Source of the DNA: Ornithodoros turicata | Taxonomy: Eukaryota; Arthropoda; Arachnida; Ixodida; Argasidae | Assembly (NCBI RefSeq): GCF_037126465.1 | Contig: NC_088201.1 | Location: 139,192,376-139,256,375, forward strand | Direction: 5' to 3' | Length of the DNA: 64,000 nt | In this document: positions 1 to 12,389 of the stretch, piece by piece | Layout: each line of letters starts with the position of its first letter | Numbering within the stretch: the stretch's first letter is position 1 | Made by a program: the position numbers and the translations under genes | The notes under the pieces: model-generated | Told to the model about the DNA's origin: nothing | Database searches by the model: none | What the model saw: the letters and a program-made list of their open reading frames with translations, nothing else

Positions 1-473
1 GTTATTCGAGGAAGTATGCTCTAGTATTACACTCCTTATATACACGACCTCACGTATCCTGAAACAATGCACAATTGCCGATCGGAATACTCCCAGACAA
101 TCATGTTTCTGTGTATAATGTTGTAATGCAATATATGTTTCGCAATATAACTGGTAGTACAAGACACACCAAAAGTCTTTAACGAATGTAGTCAAATTTA
201 TTCAGCAAACACATTACATCACATTCCTAGGAATGCCACTATAGCTTTGTGACATACTTCTATAAACTTCATGGAAGTGAGTAAATATCACAGCTTGTGC
301 TAACATGAATAAATAAATAAATAAATAAAGTTCTTAGAGACTGTAATCATAAGGAACACTTCAATGAAGTAACTGTAACATAGTGCAGAATGAACTGTAG
401 CTTGTTTATCACAGCTCGCTAAACAAAAAAGAAGTTGAAATTATGTGAGCATATAAGAACACATTTACAGATA
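1..473. other. AT-rich intergenic stretch, no gene seen
   Basis: No open frame of interest on either strand. The only structure is a short AAAT microsatellite at about 308-329, which could be the tail of a decayed non-LTR element, but no coding remnant precedes it. Confidence 0.6.
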
Positions 474-726
474 TACACTCTTAAAAAGGATCTTCGCCGC
501 ATAGCACGCTCGTAGCCAGCCATATCCTCACATGATATCGTTATCTGCCCTGATTTGTTGAAAATGGGAGGCGTACGCCTTTTTTGTGACACTTATGATG
601 TTCATAATTGTCACAGAAAAGGCGTACGCTTCCCGTTTTCAACAAATCAGGGCAGATAACGATATCGTTCGAGATTATGGTTGGCTAGTAGCGTGCTATG
701 CGGTGAAGTTCATTTCTAAGAGTGTA
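474..726. mobile_element. Fold-back MITE, family 1, copy 1
   Basis: The two halves are near-perfect reverse complements around a centre near 602. Both ends begin TACACTCTTA-like and continue into a shared GCATAGCACGCT block; the inner arms share GGCGTACGC and CAACAAATCAG. TA dinucleotides at both ends fit a TA target duplication, as left by Tc1/mariner-type transposases. It has no coding capacity. ORFs read through it are artefacts of the palindrome. Confidence 0.75.
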
Positions 727-932
727 GGAAAATCACCACCCCATGACGGTACCCTACGTCATTTGCTTCTCTAAAACTCTACAGCCCAAGATAGCATTCT
801 CTCTTTTATTGGTGCGTGTAACAATACTCCAAATCAAAAATTTCACACAAAAAAGCACAGTAGAAAGGAACACAGGGTGGACACTGTTGAATTTCATTTT
901 ATGTTTGCCACGTCTTGGTAGACATACTCCCT

Positions 933-1184
933 TCCGCTCTCGAAAAACATCTCTTCCCCGCGTAGCACGCTCTGCGCCAACCATTGCTACGAATGATAGG
1001 GTTGTAGCTTCTGATTCGAGGACAGAGCGGTACGTACGCCTTTTTGTGTCAATTTGGATATATGATAATTGACACAAAAAGGCGTACGCCCTCCTCTCTC
1101 TTGGAATTAGAGGCTAGCCCTATCGTTCGTGGCCATGGTTGGCGCAGAGCGTGTTATGTGGTGAAGTTCTGTCTTTAGAGTGTA
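933..1184. mobile_element. Fold-back MITE, family 1, copy 2
   Basis: Same architecture as the element at 474-726. The outer arms carry GTAGCACGCTCTGCGCCAACC and its complement, and the inner arms carry GGCGTACGC around a TTGACACAAAAAG loop stem. The left terminus is degraded; the right one ends AGAGTGTA. The open frames on both strands here (743-1077) are produced by the inverted repeat and are not genes. Confidence 0.7.
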
Positions 1185-1380
1185 ACAAAGGAATTTTTCA
1201 AATCAACTTTTACGGTACTGATAGCACGCTCCCTTGCCTAGACAGGCTCCAAGTGAATTTTGTCAAAAATTTCAATCCACTATTCACAGAATATCGGCTC
1301 AAAACATGATTACAATATTACATCAACAATAATTTGTCTTGAGGAGACTGAAGTAAATCTGACACAAGATTGTTACCAGC

Positions 1381-1560
1381 ACACTCTTAAAAACGAACTT
1401 TACCTCATAGCCTGCTAATCCCGAATGACAGCGTTCCCGCCCCTGATTTTGTTGAAAACCGGAGGCGTGACCTTTTTTGTATCAATTATGCAATTGATAA
1501 GTGATAAGTCACGAGCGAGAACGATATCATTCGAGTTGATATGGCACTGATAGCATATGC
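1381..1560. mobile_element. Fold-back MITE, family 1, copy 3 (decayed)
   Basis: Begins ACACTCTTAAAAACGAACTT like the other copies and keeps the GATTTTGTTGAAAA and GAGAACGATATCATTCGAG blocks, but the central stem is shortened and the right terminus is eroded. Confidence 0.55.
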
Positions 1561-2760
1561 TTAATGTAAAGCATGTATGCTATACACTCAACGGCCCACT
1601 TCCTCAAAGAAGTCAAAATATGCGGTTTTTCATTTACATTTGGCGTGAACGTACCATGTACAGCCGGGCTCGATTCTCTTCTGCCTTGGAAATCACATTG
1701 AGTACTTTGTGTTTCAAACTGTTGAACAGCAAACTGTTCGGACGCCATTCATCATCTCACAATCAAGTTGTTGTTCAGCACTCTCTGACGTCGACGAATA
1801 AGTTTCCTCAATCTCCTCGGCGACTGGAACACAATTCTCATCACTTTCGATCACCATGTACACAAAGGTCTTGATCTTGATCCCGTGAACAAGACGCACG
1901 ACACTCGTGTTGCTCGCGTAGCGTTTTCAGGGCGTCAGCCGAAATCGCATGGAGCCTTTTTTTTTTTCAGCCCGTATAGTGCCTTCATGTACACACACCT
2001 TTTACCCTTAACTTTCGGCATCACGGCAACTTCGTGCACATTTAATAAGCCCACCTTCAAACTTGGAACAGCACAACGGAAAGAGCTACTGGAGAAAGCA
2101 CGCCCACAAGACGCTAGATCCTGAGGGGTATCATTGCCGCGTCACTCACTCTTCCAGGTGCTTCCGCGCAAAAATGTAGCTCCTACTTCTCATTGGCTGC
2201 TGTGTGGGACGCCTTGCATTCTAGTTGCCTCCGCGGGAAAAATGAAGCCATTATTTCAATTTCATCTATTTTTGTTGTACTGTTTATTAATAGGCCTGTT
2301 CTTTCACACGAATGTTGCACGGACGATCTTTTTCGCGTTGTTGAAATACTGGGAACTTTTTGCCTGCTTTGTAGTTTGTTGGGTTTTTGTGTTGAAGGTT
2401 GAAGCCGTCATGGCTATGGAAGCCCGCTCATATTCGAAACGTTGAAAGTGTATCGGAAGCATGCGAAGCACTTTGTAATTTGTCAGGGGTACTGTGCATC
2501 ACCGCTATGTTTCTCATGGGTCATCATGAGGGACCTCACGCCAGTGATATGAATTTGGTGAAACAAATTGGGTTAAAGTCAACTCTTTTTCGAGAAGCAA
2601 ATGAAATCATTATATGTATCCAGAATTACAGTTTTTTCTGTATTTATTTATTTCTGCTATAACGCAACAACGCCTTACGACATTACTGTGGCGTGGATAC
2701 ATACAAATAAAAGTAAGCAATAAGTACAGCAAAGAAAAACTGAAAAGCACACATGTATAT
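1561..2760. other. No supported gene; holds a motif shared with the 10.6-11.9 kb region
   Basis: Open frames here are short and lack splice or family support. Around 2113-2136 the sequence CTAGATCCTGAGGGGTATCA matches, in the opposite orientation, a site at about 11950-11975, and its core is the start of each 165-bp unit of the minisatellite at 10.6 kb. Confidence 0.5.
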
Positions 2761-2976
2761 GTGGTGGTGGTGATGTTGAAAGGGCTTGCCGTTGTCGGCC
2801 TCACGTATGTGGGCAACGTCACGACTGACGCCCTGGGGAAATGTGCGTCCTGGGCCGACTTCTAGGGGAACTGTGCCGACATATGTCTCAAAGCGACTGA
2901 GGAAAACCCAGGAAAAACCCCAGACAGCACAGCCGGCACCGGGATTCGAACCCGGGTACCTCCTGGGTACCCGGGT
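2761..2976 (-). mobile_element. tRNA-derived SINE with 12-bp target-site duplication
   Basis: Read on the minus strand, the element starts near the 2976 end with a tRNA-like segment containing a pol III B box (GGTTCGAATCC, about 2943-2953). It runs through a conserved body (CTGTCTGGGGTTTTTCCTGG; GTCGGCCCAGGACGCAC) to a (CCA)n tail at 2761. The flanks carry an exact 12-bp duplication ACACATGTATAT at 2749-2760 and 2977-2988, the signature of LINE-mediated insertion. No A box is visible, so the head is truncated just upstream of the B box. I associate the family with tick genomes; that attribution is from memory. Confidence 0.8.
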
Positions 2977-2988
2977 ACACATGTATAT

Positions 2989-5360
2989 AAAACAACACGT
3001 ACTCAGGTCCCGAACAAATTAGCTCTATACATCCGTTGGGCTAAATTTTCCTGTGATGATCAATCTCGATGAGATGTACGATGGAGGTTCCAAGTAATTA
3101 GAGGAGGTTCCTTTGTCATACTAATTTTATTAGTAGTAACCTTATCTAAAAATTGCAAACGTAACTGTTGTTTCCTTGTCGACAAACTATCCCAACCTAA
3201 TCTGGACTTTATCTCGCTTATACTAACATCCATGCAACTCATCTAACCGCAATATCCTGAACCCTCTCTAGTTCCTGCATTTAAAACATTTTGGGCGGAT
3301 CGCGTACTGTACATGCACAATCCAAAGTAGGGCGAATCTGTATGCACCCCTTTTAACTCGAGTACTATGCCCGTTTAAAATTATGGAAAACAAAGTGAAA
3401 GCATCTTTCTTGCTTATTTGCCTTTTTTCATGCCAAATCAAATCCCATTTCAAATCCGGGTTTGTCAAATCCTCTGCAGAATCCAGAAATTTGGGGAATT
3501 TGATAGAAAACATGGCCAGGTGGTCAACTTAAGAGCATCCTGCTGCTATTCACTGAAAGTATATCGTGCCAGGTTAGCCTGAGAGATGAATGACAGTTAG
3601 TTAGAGATGAATAAGTTTCAAATTTACAAATGTAACCAAACTAACGCAGACACTTGGGGTAGATGGTACGGTGTAAAAACAGCACAAAGAAAGAGAGAGA
3701 TACACACCACGACGCCGAACGTCTAACCGATTTAATAAAAGGAAAAATATACATATTGAAACAATTATTGTCATTATCTGATTCTTCCCGCAATTACAAT
3801 TTTCTGGCATCTTCAACCAAACTGTACACTTTCCTACGCTTGGGAACCGGTCCTGCAGTAAAAATGTAAAGATATCAAGAAAATATGAGGAATATTTCAG
3901 ATTTCGAAGAATACAAGTTGACACCTATGCGTGTGGAAATAGTCCGGGTGCAATATGTCACGAGGAGCTTTTACAATTTCGCTGCAATACCACACTACTA
4001 TATTGAAAACAATGATCATGTATGAACAAATTAATATAGTGCAAGAGAACTGATGTACTCTATAACATTTTTTTTAGTTCGTATTTGAGTCTTGTATCGT
4101 CCTCGTCGTCTTCTGGGTTCTTCAAACTCAAGGGAGGGGGGGATATGTTTATTGAGAAAAAAAAAGCAAGGAAAGGAATGCTACATGGGAATGTTACATC
4201 TTTCAATAGCGTTGTGTCCAGCTAGACAAAAAGTCAAAGTGAAATTGCCGAAAATCTGCCGGAGATCGGTATTTGGTTGCACAAGTCGCTTCAACTTGGG
4301 CTGACGTCGTCATAATGTCACCTGCGAAGGCAGTTCGTAAACTGCGTTGGGCTCAAAGCAGTGGCCTAGTCCAAAAATATTTCTGGAGGAGTTCTATGGG
4401 GACTTTACATGGGTGAGGGGGATTTCATTATCATCTCTTCCAAATGCACTAACCGAACTTACAATTTGGGAAGGGGGGGGGGTAAACCCCAAGCCCCAAA
4501 CAGCAGCTGCTGCTCGAAACAACAAAGCAACGATGCTAGTCTATGTCATTCAATTCGATGTACACAAGTCCATTTCTACATTTTTTCTTCAGCTTGCAAA
4601 CTTATTTTCAGACAAGGTGAAAACCAGTTTCATACATTGAGCCATAATGAGACGGAGAGCATTACTTAAACGAGTAGGAATTTCCATTTCCTACTCGTTT
4701 GTAATGTGTATAACCTTTGACAATAACAGCTATCGAGCAGGTTGGTACGTATACATATCTATTCCAATAGCGGCAAAACGATGTTAAGACAGGCCACACT
4801 CGACCAGCAGCAGCACTTTCAACCTTTGGATTTGATTTTTGCAATATACACACCTGCCAGATACAGTTGTAAGGCACACTGGTGTCATAGAATAGAACAT
4901 CGCGTAGAGGGGTGCAGAAGCTGCATGGGATACCTCATAACCATGCTTGGTTGAGAATCTTATTAGATTTGGACCATACTTGGCCCATCATTGCTGGTGC
5001 CTCATGGGACGCTATCTAGCCAACTAATGCCCGACTAGAAACCAAGATTGGTTCTACAATGGCCCCAACGGCATTGCATACTGGTCCCCGTGTTTGTTAG
5101 GACGGTTTGTCACATACTGGCCCAAAGTTGGCGGTATTCAGTTGGCCCGAGTAAGGCCGATGTCAATCAAAGCTTGGCCGAACCCTCTTTTTCGCAAGCT
5201 CGGCCCAACTAGGCCGAACAACGTTTAGGTATAGGAATGTCGTTTTTCTCCATGGGAAGCACATTGTTCTGCTTACTGCTAACAGATTCGTTCATAAATT
5301 TGGTGCCCCGTGTGTTTCTTTTAAATACAGACAGGCAAGCTTTGTGCTGATGGCATGTAT
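2989..5360. other. Repeat-rich non-coding stretch
   Basis: Contains one possible terminal exon on the minus strand (listed separately at 3794-3852), a G homopolymer near 4474, and about 4960-5230 a degenerate block rich in TTGGCCC/GGGCCAA words that resembles a decayed satellite-like MITE. No gene can be supported otherwise. Confidence 0.45.
3794..3852 (-). CDS. Possible terminal exon encoding a basic C-terminus
   Basis: A polypyrimidine tract followed by CTGCAG at about 3853 is a good acceptor. Downstream, a two-base phase followed by 18 codons and TAA encodes PVPKRRKVYSLVEDARKL, with a KRRK stretch like a nuclear localisation signal. No upstream exon was found in the window, and the family is not recognised. 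It could be a chance frame after a cryptic acceptor. Confidence 0.22.
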
Positions 5361-6000
5361 ATAGTTTATTTATTTATTTATTTACATTTATGTGATGCAT
5401 GTGGAATACAATAAAAAATAATAATAATAAAAAATAAAAAAAAACACAACGAACCAAAAACACGAGCATAGATAGTATCACTGGTGGACAATCAGATTAG
5501 TATATGTAAAGCTTAAATAATCTTACGCTGCATTCAAGTGGTCGTGAAGCAGTTTTCTGAACTGTCTACCGTCAGTGATGGAGGTAAGGTGACCCGGGAG
5601 ATGATTCCATTCCAGTGAGGTTTTAGGTAAAAATGAGTCAAAACACGTTTTAGTAGTGCAGGATGGGACACCAACTTTCTGGCGATGATCAAGCCTTGAT
5701 GAGACGTATGATGGATGTGCAATTAAATGGAGTTTTAGCGTTTCGTTGTAGTAATATATCTTATGGAACAGACAGAGTCGAGCAAACTGGCGGCGAACAG
5801 TCAAGGAAGGTAGGTTAAAAGCTGATTTCATCGCAGTGACACTGGCTGTACGACTATAATTTCCGAGAATAAACCGTGCAGCACGGTTCTGAACCATTTC
5901 CAGTTGGTGAATGAGTGACTGTTGCCCTGGATCCCACACCGAAGCGGCATACTCTAATTTAGGAAGAATTAGCGTTCGGTAGAGTGTTAGTTTAGTTTCC
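5361..6000 (-). mobile_element. 5'-truncated non-LTR retrotransposon (CR1/L2-like 3' end)
   Basis: On the minus strand the element enters abruptly at about 6000 inside the C-terminal part of its reverse transcriptase ORF, ends the ORF at 5523, then has about 160 bp of 3' UTR ending in TAAATAAATAAATAAA repeats near 5363-5390. Severe 5' truncation and a short tandem-repeat 3' tail are typical of CR1/L2-type elements. No clear target-site duplication was found. Confidence 0.7.
5523..6000 (-). pseudogene. Reverse transcriptase C-terminal fragment
   Basis: The minus-strand frame reads ...LPKLEYAASVWDP, then VQNRAARFI, SVTAM, LPSLTVRR and FHKIYYYN, ending ...LHDHLNAA and stop. The EYAS-VWDP and Q-RAARF blocks are the conserved C-terminal extension ('thumb' and beyond) of CR1/Jockey-type reverse transcriptases. 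The catalytic FADD region is absent because of 5' truncation. The frame is intact for about 155 codons, so the insertion is fairly recent. Confidence 0.8.
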
Positions 6001-8451
6001 CTTCAGTTGACGATTGAACCCCTGTATGCAAGAAGGGGATAAGTCGAAAAATCCCAAACCGAAAAAACTTCGAGTATTTGGTAAAGTAATTGCAGCCGGG
6101 TTACCTCGACTAATGCAATGGAAAATGTGTAACATATATGTTTGTGTTTTTTGGGTCTGTGAGTTAGCAGAAATTGTCCGTGAGCATGATACATCATTTT
6201 CCAATGTAACACCGCATGCACACAGGGTTATCGCGCAAATACAAGCAGCTTTCACAAGTCGTACTTTGATTGCTGAAGAACCAGGTAGGGTGAAGTCACC
6301 TGTGCGTTGCAGAGCAGTCTAGGTCGAGCGTATCGTGCTGCTAAACGAGCACAATCTTGAAAATATATCGTAGGTGACCAGCATAATATGACTTATTAGC
6401 TTAGTGCTCACGTTTTTTTTCTTCTTATTTCTTTTCGATTACAACGCTCAGTACCACTGCCGACACAGTCGTGTTAGTTAGGAAGAACGTGTGTAGAAAA
6501 GGGGCAAGACCTGGCTGCCCATCCTATTAACACACATACATTTCTCGTTTCTTACCCTCCTGTAACAGGTCAATAAATTGCAATACGGTCCTAAATTTTC
6601 TATGGCAGGTACATGTTGGTATGTGGACGTCATTGCAGCAAAAATACACGAAAGGGGATTGCATTACATGCATGGCTTGCTTATTGCATACAGAGGTTGA
6701 ATTACTTTATATATGGTTATCTCTAAATTAAAAACCCGAGACTGGGGGACAAAAAACGAAAACCTTGTCTGTGTTATGGATCTATACCACCAGCTCGCTT
6801 GCTACCTCTCTATCCTCTCGGTACTGTGTATATATTTTTGTCATTTTTTTGGAGACTGTGTTGCACGATTTACCCTAAACATACCCGATCATCGTGATCA
6901 TTTTGTGACCTTAGTATCAATAAAGAAGTATCCTTGATCGAAGACAATTTGTCGCCTTCTCTTATGTTTTTGTCATTTTTATCTGCCCCTCTTCCTTTCT
7001 ACTTAATCTGCATATCAATATACTTTGGTTATGGACACTTCACTTTATGTAACCAGTTGGAAGGAGAAGTGGTCACGAGATAAGGGTATTTCGAGGCTGT
7101 CGGGATCCGGGGCCCAAGAGCAGTGGCAATCATATAATGCCGAAAATCATGAGACCGAACTATCAGAAAGCTGGAAAGTCGGAAGACAGAACTATCGAAA
7201 AACCGAACAAAGAGGAACCCTAAGATATGAAAAGCATTAAAAATTACAATTACTACATAAAGTGTACTTTCACCAAGTCGATGTTATATGTGAATTGCTG
7301 TAGTAAATGAATCATAAACAAAAGAAAGAAAGAAAAAAAGGACAGAAATCACGGGACCTGCGGTGTTGGATATACGTATATAAACTCAATAAACTGCAAA
7401 CTAAATTTTGAACATCTGTCAAAGAAATTCTAGAAGAATCTTGGGGGCGACACGTGATTCACATTTACCACCTGCACTTGTGTTTGTTTTCCCACGGTGG
7501 TGGTTCCCCGGAAAACCCCGTTCATGTCTTTGGAAGACTTGCTTTGTGCATGAGCTATGGTGCTTTTGCGCAGATATAGGACAGCGTTATGTTTCTGATC
7601 CTTGTTGTTTAGTTTCGAAAGCGATTGCCCTATCTACAGGGATCTCAAACACGCGGCCTCTTGGCCACCAAAGAGAACGAAGCTACCCTCTCGAAATTTA
7701 AAGACGAATTAGGAGAACAGATTTTCAGGCATTGTTTTCAGCCTGGCCCCAGTACTGCTGCTGCGCTGTCCATGTTAGGTAGAATACACTGCATGCGAGC
7801 AGTTCTTGTGGCTCTCGAACCTCACAAAATTACGGACACGGCAACCTGGTATTCGCGTGCGGTATGGTACACTAGCACACCGTAGCTAATGCGAGGATTG
7901 AGTCGATCTTCTGTCCATCCTAATTCTTATACTATATCAAATAGTGACATTAAAACCCGGCTTTTGAAAGAACTCAGCCAAAAAGAAAAGCAAACTGTCA
8001 GTTGGAAAGACAGGTAGTCGAAGTGGCTGAAATAAGAAGTGGCTCTTCCAGTTGTACTACTGAAGCTTCTATTTGTCTGGTGGATAAGAAACTTGAATTT
8101 TTATTCAAATCATAGGCATTTTTTTCACTTGTGTCACCCCTTATCATTACGGTGGTTTTGTTTGCACATGCCTAAAAATGTCATTTTGAGGGTCTTGTCT
8201 GACATACTTGTACAGACTTCGACTACGGAGCTATGGCGGACAAGGACAGCAGGAAAAGATCACCACTAGGTGTAAAGTTCCTTTCTAATCAGTTCGTCTC
8301 AAAACCCCCAATCCCAACACTCAACCTTCCTTTTCCAGAAATAAACCAGTTGATTATGGAGTGGTGTATTGTCCTTGTCTGCTGTAGCTCCATAGTCTAA
8401 GATGTCATACCAACTAGCCCACTCTACATTGTTAATCAGATTTATACTTGT
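6001..8451. other. No supported gene
   Basis: Several open frames of 70-100 codons occur on the plus strand (for example 6014-6322, 7408-7701, 7625-7885), but none shows a recognisable domain, good splice borders or codon-level regularity. I see no diagnostic repeat apart from short A-rich runs near 7320-7340. Confidence 0.4.
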
Positions 8452-8655
8452 AAAGTGCTGAACAAAAGTTTATGGAACATGCTCTGGCACACTCCTCCCT
8501 CCGAGTGACAAGCTGGCAGCGAATGGTATCGTACGGACTTGCATACAGGTGACTGGGCTACCTATACGCACATGTCTAAGTCTGTACGGTCCCATTTGCT
8601 GTCACTCTGAGGAAGGAATGCGCTGGAGCGTGTTCTCTAACATTTGTCTAGCACT
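8452..8655. mobile_element. Imperfect fold-back MITE (hAT-like ends)
   Basis: Left half (AAAGTGCTGAACAAA ... GAGTGACA ... GTACGGACT) and right half (AGTCTGTACGG ... TGTCACTC ... TTTGTCTAGCACTG) are imperfect reverse complements over about 90 bp each. Flanks ATACTTGT and GTACTTGT would be an 8-bp duplication with one mismatch, which together with CAGTGCT ends suggests a hAT-type origin. No coding sequence. Confidence 0.5.
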
Positions 8656-8659
8656 GTAC

Positions 8660-10574
8660 TTGTTGTTTTGACATGGTGGGATAGCAGTGCACCTGCGCAC
8701 ATGACTGCGTCGGGTTTCTTATCATTATAGTTTAGTTGTAAGCAGCTCTGTCCCTCCATTGTCCCGTCTGTATACTCTCCCTTTTGCAGTTATGTACCAA
8801 CTAGCCCAAATTTCTGCACTTCTCATTAAACACAACATAGCAAACCCGCAGCCATAACCCATTGTGAATATGCCAGCTAGCTCTTTCTCTTTGATTTTCT
8901 ATACTTATTTTTCCAACTGTGAGCTAAGGCAGCAATACAGTAAGTAAATGGATAATTTGGAGTGCTACTGAACATTCTCCTAAGCCTTTGTGAAGGTCGA
9001 ATAGTTTTTCATACCTTCAGCACTCTATTTGGAAGGCCGCCCATTTATTGGCGTTAGCCTAGTAAGCCCATTAATTTTTGGTGTTATCCACTATCCGGCT
9101 CCACAATAACTATGTCGGTCCTGTTTTTGTGTACAATGTTATGTATGATATACCAAAGTTTTATGGTAACTACAATCGTTTCTTTTCCGTGTGGCCCTGC
9201 ATGATGTGGTGTAGAGTCAATATGCCCTGTGGCTCCAATGGCGTTCTTAGGACCCAAATATACTGTCTAGGTAAAGTTTTGTCCTCAGTGCCACGGGGGT
9301 TCAATGATATAGACTGGCACACAATTATGTCAAGTACACCCAAAGACCTTTTTTCAAATTCTCGTATTATTGGACTACACAAAAAGAACTACCTTTACAG
9401 TACGGAGAGAAAGGGGAAAAATGGAGGCGTCCAGTACATTCTCCACCTCACTTTTGTTGAGAAACGGTGATAGCTTTTGCAAAAGACATAGAACAGACAT
9501 AGTACAGGTCTCTCACAACAACCTCGACATTTTCTGCTTCATATTTTCTGTGCGAATGAATAACAGGAGTTATAGTCTGTTCCACATACTGTTCACCTTA
9601 GCAATATGTTCTGTGATGCATACTTTGACCATCCAAAAACTGGCAGAACATGACTCCTTCAACTCTAAATATTACTGTCATCAAAAATACAGTGCTTAGT
9701 GAAATGTATGGCATTTGCAACTGCAATGATTGTTTTCTATCAGCACTGTTGTAGCCATCATGCTTGAATTATGGTTAGTTCAGTGATCTTCTATCACCGT
9801 CAGGGTTTCTTCTACCAGCAGAACGCTAGCCATTGTGGCAGACATATGGTGGCCCTGATAAGGGCCGTTTGTTTACTTCGTCCAGTGCACCATGAAGCTA
9901 CTGAAGAATTCCTTAGCATGTCCACAGTCCATCTTCTAGTCCCCTACGGGATAGTCCCCTACGTCTATAGTTCCCTACGGGAGCACGCTGTTGGCATAAG
10001 ACAATCTGTGGGGTGGGGCATCGTCACGCAGCTGGTGCCTGTGGGATGCCCTGGACAGCATTCAGGCATGAATGCAAAAGGCCAATGCAATAATCCTGTG
10101 GGAGTGGCGCACTTGATTACAGTGTGCCACCAGAGGCCTTCTGTTGGGTCAGCTCTGTTTGAAGAACTTGAACTGAAAGTAAAACATAATTGTGAGTAGT
10201 GTGAAATTACTGAGAATTATAAGTAAAGAATGACGGTTACGAATCCGTCAGCTCAGCACGAGAACAATTGGGTGCCTGCTTTGGTTGGCCTAGTGAGGAG
10301 TAGCATAAGCAGGGGTATGCAAATTCTCCAATAGAATCTCAATATTTCTCTCTATCCCATACCCAATTCATATATGGCATCTGACAGTCCTGGCCTTTTT
10401 GGTCAGCTACAGGGGTTCCACCTGGAAACAACAGAAAGAAATGCATTTAGGCAACAAAAAGCTTCAAGATTGCAGCTTTTAACATGCTGGATAGCATTTC
10501 ACTCTCCATAATTATCATTTGCAAGCCTTAGGTTTTGGCAATGTCATTTATAAAATCCTCTATAATTTTTGAAA
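8660..10574. other. No supported gene
   Basis: Two longer frames (9078-9470 plus strand, 9771-10199 plus strand) are not recognised and lack start or splice context. A small internal repeat of CCCCTACGGGA-type words sits near 9940-9985. This may be decayed transposon sequence, but nothing in it is diagnostic. Confidence 0.35.
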
Positions 10575-11660
10575 ATTAAACCATCTGATCACTCACTGTG
10601 GCATTTGTAAGCTATCAAAGGCCATATGAGAAAAGAAGAATATTGTTTGATTGTTCAAATCGGATCGGGGCTTAAAACCTGAGGGGTATCATTCGTAACT
10701 GCTGCTTGACCGCAGGGTTTTGAGCGCTAAATTCTAACTGTATCACACGTTAAATCACTCATTGAGGCTTGTATAAGCTATCGAAGCTGCACGAGAACAG
10801 GAAACCGCGTTCGGTTGCTGTAATTTGGCCGAAGCTTAAAACCTGAGGGGTATCATTCGTAACTGCTGCTTGACCGCAGGGTTTTGAGCCCTAAATTCTA
10901 ACTGTATCACACATTAAATCACTTACTGATGCTTCTATAAGCTATCGAAAGCTGCACGAGAACAGGAAAACGACATTCGGTTGTTGTAACTTGATCGGAG
11001 CTTAAAACCTGAGGGGTATCATTCGTAACTGCTGCTTGACCGCAGCGTTTTGAGCCCTAAATTCTAACTGTATCACACGTTAAATCACTCATTGAGGCTT
11101 GTATAAGCTATCGAAGCTGCACGAGAACAGGAAACCGCGTTCGGTTGCTGTAATTTGGCCGAAGCTTAAAACCTGAGGGGTATCATTCGTAACTGCTGCT
11201 TGACCGCAGAGTTTTGAGCCCTAAATTCCAACTGTATCACACATTAAATCACTTACTGATGCTTCTATAAGCTATCGAAGCTGCACGAGAACAGGAAAAC
11301 GTCGTTCGGTTGCTGTAATTTGGTCGAAGCTTAAAGCCTGAGGGGTATCATTCGTAACTGCTGCTTGACTGCAGGGTTTTGAGCCCTAAATTCTAACTGT
11401 ATCACACGTTAAGTCACTTACTGAGGCTTGTATAAGCTATCGAAAGCTGCACAAGAACAGGAAAACGTCGTTCTGTTGTTGTAACTTGATCGGAGCTTAA
11501 AACCTGAGGGGTATCATTCGTAACTGCTGCTTGACCGCGGAGTTTTGAGTCCTAAATTCTAACTGTATCACACGTTAAATCATCACTGAGGCTATTTATA
11601 AGCTATCGAAGACTATATGAGAACAGATAAACTTTTTTGGTTGTCCAAATTTGATCGTCG
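10575..11660. repeat. 165-bp minisatellite, about 6.5 units, alternating subtypes
   Basis: CCTGAGGGGTATCATTCG recurs at 10678, 10842, 11008, 11172, 11337 and 11503, giving periods of 164, 166, 164, 165 and 166 bp. Each unit also has CGTAACTGCTGCTTGACCGC, TGTATCACAC-TTAAATCA and GAGAACAGGAAA. Units starting at 10678 and 11008 are almost the same, and intervening units share different variants (ACTTGATCGGAGC against ATTTGGCCGAAGC), so the array has a dimeric (about 330 bp) substructure. No coding potential. Confidence 0.85.
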
Positions 11661-12389
11661 CATCATTCAGCACTGTTGCCTGCAAATCTACCGAAATTGA
11701 ACTTATTTAACTGATTTCACCACAGCTGAAACAGGTCGCGAATGTTTCACTAAAAATTCGGGAGTACAAACACCAAGGAACTAAAATTACTTACCTCCAT
11801 GTGGTAATTAGCATGAAACAAGAAGCACAACACACACACACGTCAACCCACGACAGCGCGAAACCGACGACTGAGAACAATCGATGTCTTCATGCGCTGA
11901 CCAGGGCACTACATTCATAGCCACTGCCGCCGAGGCGTACGAACACAACGAATGATACCCCTCAGGATCTAGCGCCTCCCAGCACGCCCGCACAGGCGAG
12001 CGGATGATGATGATGAATGTCGGCGCTATTGTCGATATCCATGGCGCTTTCTGCCTTGGTCGCGGCGGTGCAGTTAGTATAGCAGACGACGCTCAGCAGT
12101 GGACAGCAGGCAACATTTCTTGCTCTTTGATTCCAGCGAACCTAGCGTGTATTCCGATTTGATACTGTCGCAGTTGTATGCACATTCATTTATGGAGGTA
12201 TTGAATAAATGAAGCTGGAGTAGTATTTCTCGCACGACGCCAATCCAAACTGAACATAGCTGCTAATATGGGCAACAAAATGTTACATTATGTAATTTCA
12301 GGCATGTAGTTAATATTAGCTGTGACCAGAATGCACCACTGTTAACTGTTAGCATAGATAACATAAAACTGTTAGCCTCGTTGTCAATT
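11661..12389. other. Non-coding; inverted copy of the minisatellite motif
   Basis: At about 11950-11967 the complement of the minisatellite start (CGAATGATACCCCTCAGG) occurs in inverted orientation, followed by ATCTAGCG as at 2113. A GATGATGATGATG run lies near 12003. No gene is supported. Confidence 0.45.

Noticed and set aside
743..1077. Overlapping 107-109-codon ORFs on both strands
   Set aside because: They are created by the palindromic arms of the MITE at 933-1184.
2941..2976. tRNA gene
   Set aside because: Only a B-box-like segment is present, with no A box or cloverleaf; it is the head of the SINE.
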